The translations under genes were made by a program, and so were the position numbers. The notes beneath the pieces are model-generated. The model did no database searches. It was given only the letters and a program-made list of their open reading frames with translations, and had not been told where the DNA came from. DNA of 64,000 bases from Saccharomycodes ludwigii (lineage: Eukaryota; Ascomycota; Saccharomycetes; Saccharomycodales; Saccharomycodaceae): NCBI RefSeq assembly GCF_020623625.1, contig NC_060200.1, positions 2,376,001 to 2,440,000 on the forward strand. The letters are read 5' to 3'. Positions within the stretch are counted from its first letter, which is position 1, and each line of letters begins with the position of its first letter. Below, piece after piece: positions 11,189 through 20,721 of the stretch.

Positions 11189-13270
11189 CTACTTTACTGC
11201 CTCCAGACTCAAAGTTTTTGGCAAAAAGTTCCCGATTAACATCATTGGTAGCCCAAATACATCTCTCTTTAATGTCCAACAACAAGAACAGCAAATTTCT
11301 CTACCCTTTATAGGGCTAAATAATCTAATATTGGGCAAAATTGTGCAACCCCTAAAGTCTCTATAACAAACTTGTTTAAATGTTTTGAAATACTCTAAGC
11401 AACTATTATCGTCCATAATCTCCATAATAAATGTCATTTTCCCCAATAAAACTTCTCTAGACCAACCTGTCAATATAACAAACTCATCATTTACATACGA
11501 GATTTGCCCGTTTCTTCTCCAAATTATAGTAGGTGTACCTGTTTCATTAATAAATTCATCATATTGTAATAACGTCCTCTGATAACATTGTTCCATAAAA
11601 ATCATGTCTTCTTCATTCAAATTAATCGTGCTTGCAATGAAAATTGGTCTAAATTCACTCAAGTCATGACACATTGATAAAACTTGTTCTCTATTGAATC
11701 TTTTTTTCAAATATTTTAATAAACTAGAAAACCCATATGTGTGACTAAAAGGCTGCTGCAATCGCGTGTATATATCTTTTGGTGTCGAATATTTTAGTGA
11801 GTGCGGCCAATTTACATTACTCTTGGGCTCATGTGTGTGAAGATTATAATACCTTATACTATTGGTTATATTGTTTGTAGCAATAGTGCTATTGTCATTA
11901 TTGTCCGTGCCGTTACTAATACTAGTATTACTATTACTATTATTATTGGCAGCAGATGCGGCAGTTGCAGTAACAGTACTAGCACCACCAGCCATCTCGT
12001 GTACTTCCAAACTGTAGGCACGCACTGTTTCACTACTATTTTTCATACATGCAATTGGTGTGTCAATGTTACAAAACTCCAAGTCTTTAAAACTATTACT
12101 ATTATTCCTACAATCCCTGGTGGAACCACCAGTTGCAGAGGCAGTGAAACTAGTATTAGCGCTGATATCTGATGATTCAGTGAGTATTAGTGGAAAGTGT
12201 TGTGTCAATAGATCTACTTTGGAGTTTAATATTTCAATACTGTATGGTCCCAAGTATTTAACCAACTCTCTTGAATAATTAATTGCCTGCTCTGCTGCCT
12301 GGTTATTTATTATGTTGTGGTTAACAGTATTATTAGTCGCATTGTGGTACGGTACATTACTACTGGTATTACTAGTGTTTGAACTAGCATAATGACAAGT
12401 TTTTTGATATTGGTGCATGTATGGCGATGCTGACCTACTTTGTGGAACACTAGGATTATTGAAATTATAATTATGGTCATTGTATAAAGTATTCCTATTA
12501 TTAGTATTATCAGTACATTCCTTACAGTTGGTGCCAGTATTACTGTATACCAATTGTTTATTATCGTGAAGATTAAAAGTAGCATTAGAATATCCAGTGT
12601 CACTGATATAGTCATCCTTATTTTGTTGTCGCAGATTATAACTTTCGTTTAATTTTGTACTACTTGAATTATTACTACTAATAGCACTAGCGCTCCTCCC
12701 CGTATCTGCATTAATATTATTATGACTGTGGTTATTCAAAATATTAACAGGTATTCTGTTCAGTACATTTTCTTCTTCTCTTATTATGTTCGATAAAGAA
12801 CTATATTCCGAATCAATGGCACTACTCATAAACTTAGGCTTATGTACTATATGTGATGGTGTTGCTCTATATTGTTGTTCTTGCTGAACAATAGTGAAAT
12901 TCTCACTAGTATTGTGGGAAGTAGGATCCAAATTATTGGAAGAAGTAACAGCATTAGCTGTAGTAGATACAGGAAAATTCTGGGGTAAAACCTGGGTGGG
13001 TACATTTATCTTAGCCTGTAATGTATCCTCATCAACATCTAGTAAATATTTACTTTTTTTCCTAGGATTATCTACACATGTATCAGTTAATTTTTTTCTA
13101 ATACATCTAGCACATGGTCTTGAAGCATCACATGTAGCATGTGCTCTAGCACAATGTACACAGGCTCTGGAAGTTTTTTTTTTTTTACGCTTGGGTATGG
13201 TATTGGTATTTGTGTCTATAAGTTTACTTACTTTATTATTACTATTATTATTTGTAGCTGTGCTTGGCAT
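11189..13270 (-). CDS. ERT1: Zn2Cys6 transcription factor Ert1 (gluconeogenesis / ethanol regulator)
   Basis: Ert1 (YBR239C) belongs to the AcuK/AcuM/Ert1 family that binds promoters of gluconeogenic genes such as PCK1 during growth on non-fermentable carbon. The 693-residue protein has a lysine-rich lead and then the zinc cluster RACVHCARAHATC...RPCARC at about residues 34-66, with the family's ACxHCxxAHxTC pattern. A very long Asn/Ser/Thr-rich middle explains why it is longer than the 529-residue S. cerevisiae protein. The C-terminal about 170 residues form the PAS-like domain (IIWRRNGQISYVNDEFVILTG, then RDFRGCTI), another family mark. It converges on MLC1. Its neighbours match the interleaved YBR/YGL order. 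Confidence 0.92.
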   Translation of the reverse strand: MPSTATNNNSNNKVSKLIDTNTNTIPKRKKKKTSRACVHCARAHATCDASRPCARCIRKKLTDTCVDNPRKKSKYLLDVDEDTLQAKINVPTQVLPQNFPVSTTANAVTSSNNLDPTSHNTSENFTIVQQEQQYRATPSHIVHKPKFMSSAIDSEYSSLSNIIREEENVLNRIPVNILNNHSHNNINADTGRSASAISSNNSSSTKLNESYNLRQQNKDDYISDTGYSNATFNLHDNKQLVYSNTGTNCKECTDNTNNRNTLYNDHNYNFNNPSVPQSRSASPYMHQYQKTCHYASSNTSNTSSNVPYHNATNNTVNHNIINNQAAEQAINYSRELVKYLGPYSIEILNSKVDLLTQHFPLILTESSDISANTSFTASATGGSTRDCRNNSNSFKDLEFCNIDTPIACMKNSSETVRAYSLEVHEMAGGASTVTATAASAANNNSNSNTSISNGTDNNDNSTIATNNITNSIRYYNLHTHEPKSNVNWPHSLKYSTPKDIYTRLQQPFSHTYGFSSLLKYLKKRFNREQVLSMCHDLSEFRPIFIASTINLNEEDMIFMEQCYQRTLLQYDEFINETGTPTIIWRRNGQISYVNDEFVILTGWSREVLLGKMTFIMEIMDDNSCLEYFKTFKQVCYRDFRGCTILPNIRLFSPIKGREICCSCCWTLKRDVFGLPMMLIGNFLPKTLSLEAVK

Positions 13271-13639
13271 ATAGTATATGTAATAATAATAATAATAATA
13301 ATAGCTGCTGATGGTTTAAGCGTGTATTGTCCTTATTTTATATTATTTCTTCTTCGTTTTTACCCTTTTATTAATCTAATATATTAAAATAAAAAAAAAA
13401 AAAAAAAAAAAAAAGACTTTTAAATGTTTGTTTCTTGGATTATATTGATAAGATCTTTTTTGATAGCATTTTTAAGTGACAATAAAAAATCAGTTTCCCT
13501 TTAACATCTTCCTTTTTAATTAATATTTATTTTATTTCCAAAAAAAAAAAAATAAAAAAAGAAAAAAAAAAGGAAAAAAAAAAAAAGAAACAAAGAGCGA
13601 TAAGAATAGGCTGAACTAAAACATCTGTAAGTTCAGCAG
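13271..13639. other. ERT1 upstream region
   Basis: An ATT/AAT microsatellite (about 13281-13302), two long A-rich tracts (from 13387 and 13540) and then unique sequence up to the LTR. No gene seen. Confidence 0.6.
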
Positions 13640-14073
13640 TGTTATAAGGTAAACCTTATAACAAGATAAATCACGTGTTAATAACCGTAAATAGTGAGAT
13701 ACTATGTTATTATGATTTATCCGTAAAGAGACTTGTACGTGGATGTTACGCTTAGTAGTGATTATGCCAGCAAAGCAAATACTACTATAACACCGCAGTA
13801 CCGAAGTTGAGAACAACGCATCGAAAAGCTAAGGCTATGCGCTGTCATAATTGTTGTAAAAGTTGTCGTGTCGACAACCGAAAACAGGAGTATATAAAGC
13901 CAACATCTCACTAAAGAGTTTTGGGTTTCGTAGATATATTGTCCTTGTTTGTATAAGTTAGTTTAGACTTATGTAATTAGATATTATATATAGAAGAAAT
14001 ATAATAACGAGAAAAGATCGATTTAGAACGAGTCTAACCAAGTAACATCTTTAGCCCACTTCACCTTACAACA
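13640..14073 (+). mobile_element. Solo LTR of a Ty3-like retrotransposon (fossil)
   Basis: 434 bases bounded by TG...CA, with near-perfect terminal inverted repeats: TGTTATAAGG at the left and CCTTACAACA at the right, one mismatch. It is flanked on both sides by the same 5-base target duplication, AGCAG (13635-13639 and 14074-14078). The left end forms a hairpin (GTTATAAGG/CCTTATAAC, 13641-13662), reminiscent of the small palindrome at the start of the S. cerevisiae Ty3 sigma LTR. A TATATAAA box at 13891-13898 gives the LTR's own orientation. The right end stops 12 bases before a tRNA gene, the kind of tight spacing that Ty3 integration produces. No internal region remains, so it arose by LTR-LTR recombination. 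The intact target duplication argues for a fairly recent insertion. Confidence 0.9.
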
Positions 14074-14085
14074 AGCAGAAAGTAA

Positions 14086-14092
14086 GCGGATT

Positions 14093-14134
<42 letters not shown>

Positions 14135-14158
14135 TGTGTTCGATCCACAGAATTCGCA
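14086..14158 (+). tRNA. tF(GAA): tRNA-Phe (GAA), without intron
   Basis: A full 73-base cloverleaf: acceptor GCGGATT/AATTCGC with discriminator A, D arm GCTC/GAGC, anticodon stem TCAGA/TCTGA around loop CTGAAGA (anticodon GAA), and T arm CTGTG/CACAG with TTCGATC. The sequence is nearly identical to S. cerevisiae tRNA-Phe, but the anticodon stem end pair is T-A where yeast has C-G (a compensated change). There is no intron after the anticodon. A T-run terminator follows at 14162-14167. A solo LTR lies 12 bases upstream. Confidence 0.97.
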
Positions 14159-14244
14159 ATGTTTTTTACCTTTTTTTTTATTATCAATTATTCTGAGCAA
14201 AGCAGTCATCATTATTTTTATTTTTTCCAAACATTGACGAAAAA

Positions 14245-14275
<31 letters not shown>

Positions 14276-14437
14276 GCATTTTTTTGCATTTTTTTTTAAT
14301 TTTTTTTAATAATAAACGTTAAACTCTTGCATCTCTAACATTTCTTAAAGTTAGCTCCATGTATTAAATCAAAATTAAGCACAACAGCACAATAACCTAC
14401 AAGTGTTTCTTTACATACACACATACTTACATCACAG

Positions 14438-15553
14438 ATGACCGATTTAGTTGCAAAATTCAAAGAATTAAACTTACCATCATCAACCGAATTCACTCAA
14501 GAACAAAAAGCTACTAAATCCCAATGGGAAAACATTTCCAACTCTGGCCAAATTGTTACTAATTTAAGTGAGCTAAATACACATTTGAAATTCAATGCCT
14601 TCATCATTCCACAAGCTTCATTAGAACCTTCCGAAACTGATGCTTTTGTCTTAGAACACACTTTACCGGGCCTAAAAGATATCATTTCTGCTTCTAAAGA
14701 CATTAAATCTACCGTTGCTGAATACAGACATATTATCAGGTGGGCTTTGTTTTTGATTAAATTATTGAAAATCACCGATGAACCTGTATTGACCGGTATT
14801 AATTTGGATTTAGATTTACCTAGAGAAATTATTGAAAAGAAAAAAAAAGAAGATGCTTCAAAGAAGGAAAAACAAGGCAGTGCTAATGAAACCAAGAAAG
14901 GAAATAAACAGCCAAGAGGCAAACCAGATGAGGAAACTTTGAAAAAATTAAGAGAAGAAGCTAAGGCCAAGAAGGCTGCCAAAAAGGCTGAAAAGGGCAA
15001 GCAACAACAACAACAACAGGAGGCAGATTCTAAACCAAATGTTTCTGCCATTGATTTCCGTGTTGGTTTTATCGAAAAGGCCATTAAGCATCCTGATGCT
15101 GATAGTTTGTACGTATCCACTATTGATGTTGGTGAAGAAGAAGGTCCAAGAACCGTTTGTTCCGGTTTAGTTAAATATTTTCCATTGGAAGCTATGCAAA
15201 AAAGATACGTTGTTGTAGTTTGTAATTTGAAACCAGTTAATATGAGAGGTGTTAAGTCTTATGCCATGGTTTTATGCGGCAGTGATGAAGATAAAATTGA
15301 ATTTGTCGAACCACCAGCTGGTTCCAAACCAGGTGATAAAGTTTTCTTTGAAGGTTATGGTGCTGAAGAACCATTAAAACAATTGAATCCTAAGAAAAAG
15401 ATTTGGGAAGCTTACCAACCTAATTTTAGCACAAATGATAATTTAGAAGTTATTTTTAAAGATGAAACTGATGGAGGTAAAATTAAAAAATTAACAAATG
15501 CAAAAGGCGAATCCTTTAAGGTCGCTTCTATTGTACATGCTAATGTTCGTTAA
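14438..15553 (+). CDS. ARC1: tRNA-binding aminoacyl-tRNA synthetase cofactor Arc1
   Basis: Arc1 is a cytoplasmic protein that binds tRNA and holds methionyl- and glutamyl-tRNA synthetases in a complex, raising their efficiency and keeping them out of the nucleus and mitochondria. The 371-residue product (376 in S. cerevisiae) has the three expected parts: an N-terminal GST-like interaction domain (about 1-130), a lysine-rich linker (about 135-200, with KKAAKKAEKGK and a short poly-Gln), and a C-terminal EMAPII/OB-fold tRNA-binding domain from about 205 (VGFIEKAIKHPDADSLYV, RTVCSGLVKYF, NLKPVNMRGVKS). The ATG at 14438 is the first in frame. It converges on THI2 with a gap of about 110 bases. 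A tRNA gene lies in its upstream region. Confidence 0.97.
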   Translation: MTDLVAKFKELNLPSSTEFTQEQKATKSQWENISNSGQIVTNLSELNTHLKFNAFIIPQASLEPSETDAFVLEHTLPGLKDIISASKDIKSTVAEYRHIIRWALFLIKLLKITDEPVLTGINLDLDLPREIIEKKKKEDASKKEKQGSANETKKGNKQPRGKPDEETLKKLREEAKAKKAAKKAEKGKQQQQQQEADSKPNVSAIDFRVGFIEKAIKHPDADSLYVSTIDVGEEEGPRTVCSGLVKYFPLEAMQKRYVVVVCNLKPVNMRGVKSYAMVLCGSDEDKIEFVEPPAGSKPGDKVFFEGYGAEEPLKQLNPKKKIWEAYQPNFSTNDNLEVIFKDETDGGKIKKLTNAKGESFKVASIVHANVR

Positions 15554-15664
15554 TTTTTTTTTTTTTTTTTTTTCCAATCAAGTTCTTGTTACATATGTAT
15601 AAATAAATAAATCTATATATATATATATATATGTACTTATTTTAAATCAGAATTTGTTTCTCTC

Positions 15665-17374
15665 CTAAATATTATTTGGATTTATAAAATTGTCTTCCAA
15701 TCGATTAATTATTTTAAATTCTATAGTATTTTTTAAATTCAATAACCAGGTATCAAAATTTCCATCCTTTTCATTATCATTCAACTCAAATAAATGATTC
15801 ATCGAATGCTTTAGCTTGCATATAATTTCATGATACAATAAATATTTTGTTATTTCTATGCTAGTGTCTTTAGTTGCAAACTCAATCAGTGGTAAAAAAA
15901 TAGATAAATTTATTGAAGAATTTATAAAAACATCGCTACCAAAATAAAAAGACCAATTTAGCGAAAAATCCTTTAACCACTTAAATAGATAATTATTCAA
16001 GGTACCATTTGTATTGCTATCAGATTGCCCAATTTTTATTAGGAATATTATATTTATTGTGTCAACCAACCAACCGTTCTTATTTTTAGTCGTATTAAAA
16101 GAAAGTAGTCTAAGTTTTATTAGATTACTAGTTAACAAATTTTCAAAGACGGCTTCATTTTTAAGCAAATCAATTAAATCTTGATAATATACATTACTGG
16201 GCTGTAAATATAAATCATTTAATAATGAAATAAAATTAGCCTCAAGTAATTTATTAGGAAAGAGAGGAGAAACTTTTTGTTCCCATTTAAATTCAAAAAA
16301 TATTTCAATATAGTATTTATCATCAGCATTGAATAATTCAGGGAAAAAGGCCAAATCAAAAAAATCATTTTTGCCGTTGAAATCACAGAAAAGATTGTTA
16401 TTATGAACAACATTTATATTTTTAACGGCATTGCTTGACTCTGGATATGTTTCTAGGCATGGGGAATTCAATAGTACATTTGAATCCCAAAAAGCATCGA
16501 AATCAGGAGAAAGCAAAGCAGTTTCCTGGAGGTGAAATGAACTTGGAGTCCCAGAAAAATTGTTTGTTGCTGGTTCGTCTACTAATGAACTCGTGGAACA
16601 TGGTGATTTAATTACAAGATACTGATATTCGTTTTGTGACATATAATATGACTCAACACTGACCGGTGTATCTGAAATTAATTTTTTGTCATTGTTTAAA
16701 ACCGTAAATGATTTAATAGGAGATGGTGGTACAGCCAACAATGTTGCTACGTCTTTCCCCTTTACAGTTTTGTTTCTACCACTTACAGGGAAGCATCCAA
16801 AAGGACCACATTGGAAAAAAGTTGTATTAGTATTAGATACTATGTGCTTAGCAGAGACAATTTGGCTTTCCAGTTCTTGTAACAAAAAATTCATTTTTTC
16901 ATTAACACACGCTTGATAGGCGTTACCATTATCAGATTTACATTTAGCACCATGAATCAAACTATTTTGCTGATTTTTATAAACTTTATATCTTCTATCA
17001 CTTATAGTGTAAGAATTGGAGCTCTGTATTTTTTTACACTTGCTGTTATTATTATTATTATTTTTAAAAGTAGTGTTGTTATCACCAAAATTCTGTTTGT
17101 TAGCTTGAGGGACGATGGTTATTGTGGAATGTGTATTATTGTGTATAGTGCATAGTTTGTCTTGTTCATTAACTGTGTATAGATTATAATTAGACCAAAT
17201 TAATTTAACGTCATATTCGCAACTATCATTATGTTTTACGCATAACGAACATATTGGTCTAGTTTCATCGCATTTCCTTTTTTTATACCTACAAGCCCAA
17301 CACCCTGTAAAATTCCGGGTTTTTTGCTTTGTATTAGTGACGGAGGTAGAGTTTGTTATTTTATTTGTATTCAT
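15665..17374 (-). CDS. THI2: Zn2Cys6 regulator of thiamine genes, Thi2
   Basis: Thi2 (YBR240C) is an activator of thiamine-biosynthesis genes that works with Thi3 and Pdc2 in S. cerevisiae. The 569-residue product has an N-terminal zinc cluster GCWACRYKKRKCDE...CSLCVKHNDSC at about residues 25-53 with exact C-x2-C-x6-C-x6-C-x2-C-x6-C spacing, as in Thi2. Next come an Asn-rich linker and a helical C-terminal activation/regulatory domain rich in Leu, Asn and Phe. It is longer than the yeast protein (about 450), mainly through low-complexity insertions. The identification rests on the zinc cluster and on the position between ARC1/ERT1 and the YBR241C orthologue, which reproduces YBR239C-YBR240C-YBR241C. 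Sequence divergence outside the cluster is high. Confidence 0.82.
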   Translation of the reverse strand: MNTNKITNSTSVTNTKQKTRNFTGCWACRYKKRKCDETRPICSLCVKHNDSCEYDVKLIWSNYNLYTVNEQDKLCTIHNNTHSTITIVPQANKQNFGDNNTTFKNNNNNNSKCKKIQSSNSYTISDRRYKVYKNQQNSLIHGAKCKSDNGNAYQACVNEKMNFLLQELESQIVSAKHIVSNTNTTFFQCGPFGCFPVSGRNKTVKGKDVATLLAVPPSPIKSFTVLNNDKKLISDTPVSVESYYMSQNEYQYLVIKSPCSTSSLVDEPATNNFSGTPSSFHLQETALLSPDFDAFWDSNVLLNSPCLETYPESSNAVKNINVVHNNNLFCDFNGKNDFFDLAFFPELFNADDKYYIEIFFEFKWEQKVSPLFPNKLLEANFISLLNDLYLQPSNVYYQDLIDLLKNEAVFENLLTSNLIKLRLLSFNTTKNKNGWLVDTINIIFLIKIGQSDSNTNGTLNNYLFKWLKDFSLNWSFYFGSDVFINSSINLSIFLPLIEFATKDTSIEITKYLLYHEIICKLKHSMNHLFELNDNEKDGNFDTWLLNLKNTIEFKIINRLEDNFINPNNI

Positions 17375-17845
17375 GTCTATATATATATATATATAATTGA
17401 TTTAGACTTTTTATACTGTTTTTAATATTATATATTAGATTTGTTTAGAAAAATGGTTACTAAAGAGTTATTTAAAATTATTAATAACAAAACACTAAAA
17501 TTTTTATGTGTGTTAAATTTAATATGTTTTTAGATATATAGAAAAAACTATATTATATATAAAAATATTTTTTTTTTTTTTTTTTTTTTGGATTTTTGAA
17601 GTGGTGTCAAAAGGAATTTTTTTTTCTTTTAATAAAGTCTAATTTTTAATTTTCATCATTTTTTTATAACCAAATAAATTTATTAATATTTCCAGGCTGG
17701 ATAATCCACGCATTTTTGTCTTGTTTTGTTTTGTTTTTTTTTGTAAGATTTGAAACTATGACAAAAAAAAAAAAAAAAAAAAAACAACCTTTTTATGAAC
17801 AAATCATCCAATAATAATAGCAATTGTATAATCACTACTTATTCA

Positions 17846-17876
<31 letters not shown>

Positions 17877-18143
17877 CCTTACTTGTTAGATCCTCCCACT
17901 TTTAATTCAGTCTGTTATAATGGTATTAATATCTTACAGTACATTAAAAAAAAAGTCCATATATATGTATTAATATCTTATATAGTTCCTTTTCTTTATT
18001 TTCAACAAATTACCTACAAGAATTAATAAAAAAAAGAAAAAAAATTTTTTATTCAACTATCCCTTCCACTAAAAATAGACTCACCCCCTTCCACACTCCT
18101 CTTTTAAACCATATGAGACACGAAACGTACCATTAAAAAATGA
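17375..18143. other. Intergenic region between YCR023C-like gene and THI2
   Basis: 769 bases, both flanking genes on the - strand. It holds several T or A runs of 19-22 bases (about 17569, 17763, 17851) and a short direct repeat TATTAATATCTTA at about 17922 and 17968. No gene seen; it should contain the THI2 promoter. Confidence 0.6.
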
Positions 18144-20030
18144 TTAATTAGTTGATAATCTTGATGTTGGTAAAGACACTCTACGTGATCTATTTCCCAT
18201 ATACATTAATGAACGCTTCTTATTTTTTGATGTGCCAGCCTCTAATTGACTGAAATTATCATGGTTATCATTAGTACTAGCAGTAGAATCAGTGTTACCA
18301 AAAGAATCCTCATCTATTGGATCGATTTTATAACTTTGGTACAAAGCAATTAAACTAATTCCACCCAAAGACCACCAACTTAACCACGCCACATCATTTT
18401 GCTGAGACCAAGACATTAACCAACCCCAAATTAAAGGGCCAATAAATCTAGCAGCAGCACTACAACTTATCGTAGCCCCATTAATAACAGCTCTATACTT
18501 TAACGGACTGGTATTATGAATCAACAACATGATTTGTGGGAAAGAAACAGCTCCAACTAGAGTTTTCAAGCCAGTGATAAAGTACAAATAAATTGGGGTT
18601 ATCCATTTTGGCACACTATCTTTTTGTAGGAAAATCACATAGGGAACCAATATATACATTATTGGATATAATTGAACAAATTTCCGAAATATAGTTAGAC
18701 AATCAAATGCACGATCAATGATCGGGAAAATGAAAATTACCACAAAACATCCAAACATACCAGTCGTCGATAACAATGTACCCGTCTGTTCCGGTTTGAA
18801 TCCGATTCCACCACTAATTTTCCATGGAAACTTGCTTAGCAACTTAGTAGAACCATCAGGTAGATGTTTAACTGCCAAATCGTATGCCAAAAAAACCGGC
18901 AAAAATTCATCATAAACAATCAAATGTAATGACATGATAAAATTGACCGATATGGGATAAAAGACTTTGGTATGAAATATTTGGTGCCAGATGCCCGAAT
19001 CTTTACAACCATCAGAGGCAATTGGCGCATCTTGCTCTTCCTGTTCAGTTATATCTGTGTTCTCACGCAAAGAGTACGTTCTGATCAAGGCTACCGACTC
19101 TCTTCTAGTTAAAACGTGTTCTAAAGATGGGACACTATCACTATCACTATAATAGGTATCTGTATCTTCATCATCATTTACAGCTTGGGTTGCGGTTTCT
19201 GGTTCCAACAAATGTGTATGTTCATCGGATGTAACTGTAGCCGTTTGGATATTCCATGGTCTTTCTTTTGGTTTAATGCACAATAATTTTCTTTTGAGCA
19301 TATCCCCAAATTCCACTCCGTAATCTTTCCTATATTTATGAATAGGATGTGTTTCTTCTAAAAACAATATGGCATTAACCAATCCGAGAAGTAACAAACA
19401 ACAAACCACAATATTGGGTAGACAGTATGGATATTTCTTAACCAACTTTAAAATAAAAACTGGAAACCAAGTTGGTGGATTTCTAGAAGGGTCAGCTAAT
19501 GGATAAGCCAAATAACCCCCAATCATTGGACCAATCACACAGCCAAATTGCCACAATAGGGGCATTGTACTAAATGCCAATGCTTGGTGCTTCCTTTGGG
19601 TGGCAATTTCTCCAATAACCGTACGCAAAACACCCACATTCCCATTTAATAATCCCATCATTGATCTTGCAAGTAAGGCCTGGTAAAAATTCGTTGAAAA
19701 GCCTAACACCAAAAGGGAAACAGAGGTACCAATTAACCCAAAGCATAGTGCGGGTTTCCTACCATTTTTGTCAGCAAATTTCCCCCATTGAAAGGATGAT
19801 AAAACTTGACAAAGTGCAAACGATGAAGATAAGTACCCTGAATATTTAGAAACTTGCGCTTCATTTGGTGCAATATGGAAATCATTAACCATGAAATATA
19901 CATATGGAAATAGAGAGGTAAATGCAATTGGTTCGCTAAACCTTACTAAAGAAATTATCATTAACTGAGTCCATGGGAACCCATCCATTTGTTCCTTAAA
20001 TGTTAAACGAACTTTATTACTTTGCACCAT
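18144..20030 (-). CDS. YCR023C: Major facilitator superfamily transporter, YCR023C-like
   Basis: A 12-segment MFS protein of 628 residues. It contains the A-type signature GKFADKNGRKP (about 84-94) after the second membrane segment, then RSMMGLLNGNVGVLRTVIGE and IGPMIGGYLAYP in the N-terminal half. A hydrophilic central loop (about 255-345, acidic and Ser-rich) precedes the second six segments. This layout and the sequence GEIATQRKHQALAFSTMPLLWQFG match S. cerevisiae Ycr023c, a vacuolar-membrane transporter of unknown substrate related to plant ZIF1-type carriers. In S. cerevisiae it is on chromosome III, so its location between THI2 and YBR241C is not part of the II/VII alignment. The substrate cannot be told from the sequence. 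Confidence 0.85.
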   Translation of the reverse strand: MVQSNKVRLTFKEQMDGFPWTQLMIISLVRFSEPIAFTSLFPYVYFMVNDFHIAPNEAQVSKYSGYLSSSFALCQVLSSFQWGKFADKNGRKPALCFGLIGTSVSLLVLGFSTNFYQALLARSMMGLLNGNVGVLRTVIGEIATQRKHQALAFSTMPLLWQFGCVIGPMIGGYLAYPLADPSRNPPTWFPVFILKLVKKYPYCLPNIVVCCLLLLGLVNAILFLEETHPIHKYRKDYGVEFGDMLKRKLLCIKPKERPWNIQTATVTSDEHTHLLEPETATQAVNDDEDTDTYYSDSDSVPSLEHVLTRRESVALIRTYSLRENTDITEQEEQDAPIASDGCKDSGIWHQIFHTKVFYPISVNFIMSLHLIVYDEFLPVFLAYDLAVKHLPDGSTKLLSKFPWKISGGIGFKPEQTGTLLSTTGMFGCFVVIFIFPIIDRAFDCLTIFRKFVQLYPIMYILVPYVIFLQKDSVPKWITPIYLYFITGLKTLVGAVSFPQIMLLIHNTSPLKYRAVINGATISCSAAARFIGPLIWGWLMSWSQQNDVAWLSWWSLGGISLIALYQSYKIDPIDEDSFGNTDSTASTNDNHDNFSQLEAGTSKNKKRSLMYMGNRSRRVSLPTSRLSTN

Positions 20031-20410
20031 TATGATGGTTTGTATTATTGATTTTTATTTTTTATGTTTTTTTAAACTAATTAGGATATAGTTGATTTTT
20101 TTTAATAAGGACGATAGTAATAAAAAAAAAAAGGGAAGAATGATAATTATTCTGGTTGGGAATATGGCTTTGTATATTATAAATGTGGTGTTTATAATTT
20201 AAGTTTGAATAAAATTGGGCTTTTTTTTCTTTTCTTTTCTTTTCTTTTGTTTTTTTTTATCAGTATTTTACTATATAGAGATTATTAAAATGGTTACAAT
20301 TGAACCACACTTTTATGACTTTTTTTCAAGGGTTGGGTATTATTTATAATTAGAATAAAGTTTTTTTTTTTTAAATTTGGAGCCGATTAATATTAACTGA
20401 TTCAAGATTG

Positions 20411-20452
<42 letters not shown>

Positions 20453-20721
20453 AGAAAAAATGATAAAAATAAAACTGTTACATGCGTGATTGTTCTGCAA
20501 ATTATTCTTAAAGTTCATCCAAGCAACAAATTACGTACATCATCAGACTAAAAAATGAAAATGTGTCAAAATATAAATATTACTGACTTTCTACCACTTT
20601 TTTTATTCAAAGAATACCAAGAATAATATCAATAATCACATAGTATAAAAATACTACTTAAAAAAAAAAAAAAAAAAAATCTAAATATAACTTTAATAAA
20701 CTATACGTAATATATACATTA
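20031..20721. other. Intergenic region between two transporter genes, with an A41 tract
   Basis: 691 bases, AT-rich, with an unbroken run of 41 A at 20411-20451 and another of about 19 A near 20661. No gene, tRNA or LTR signal seen. Confidence 0.65.
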
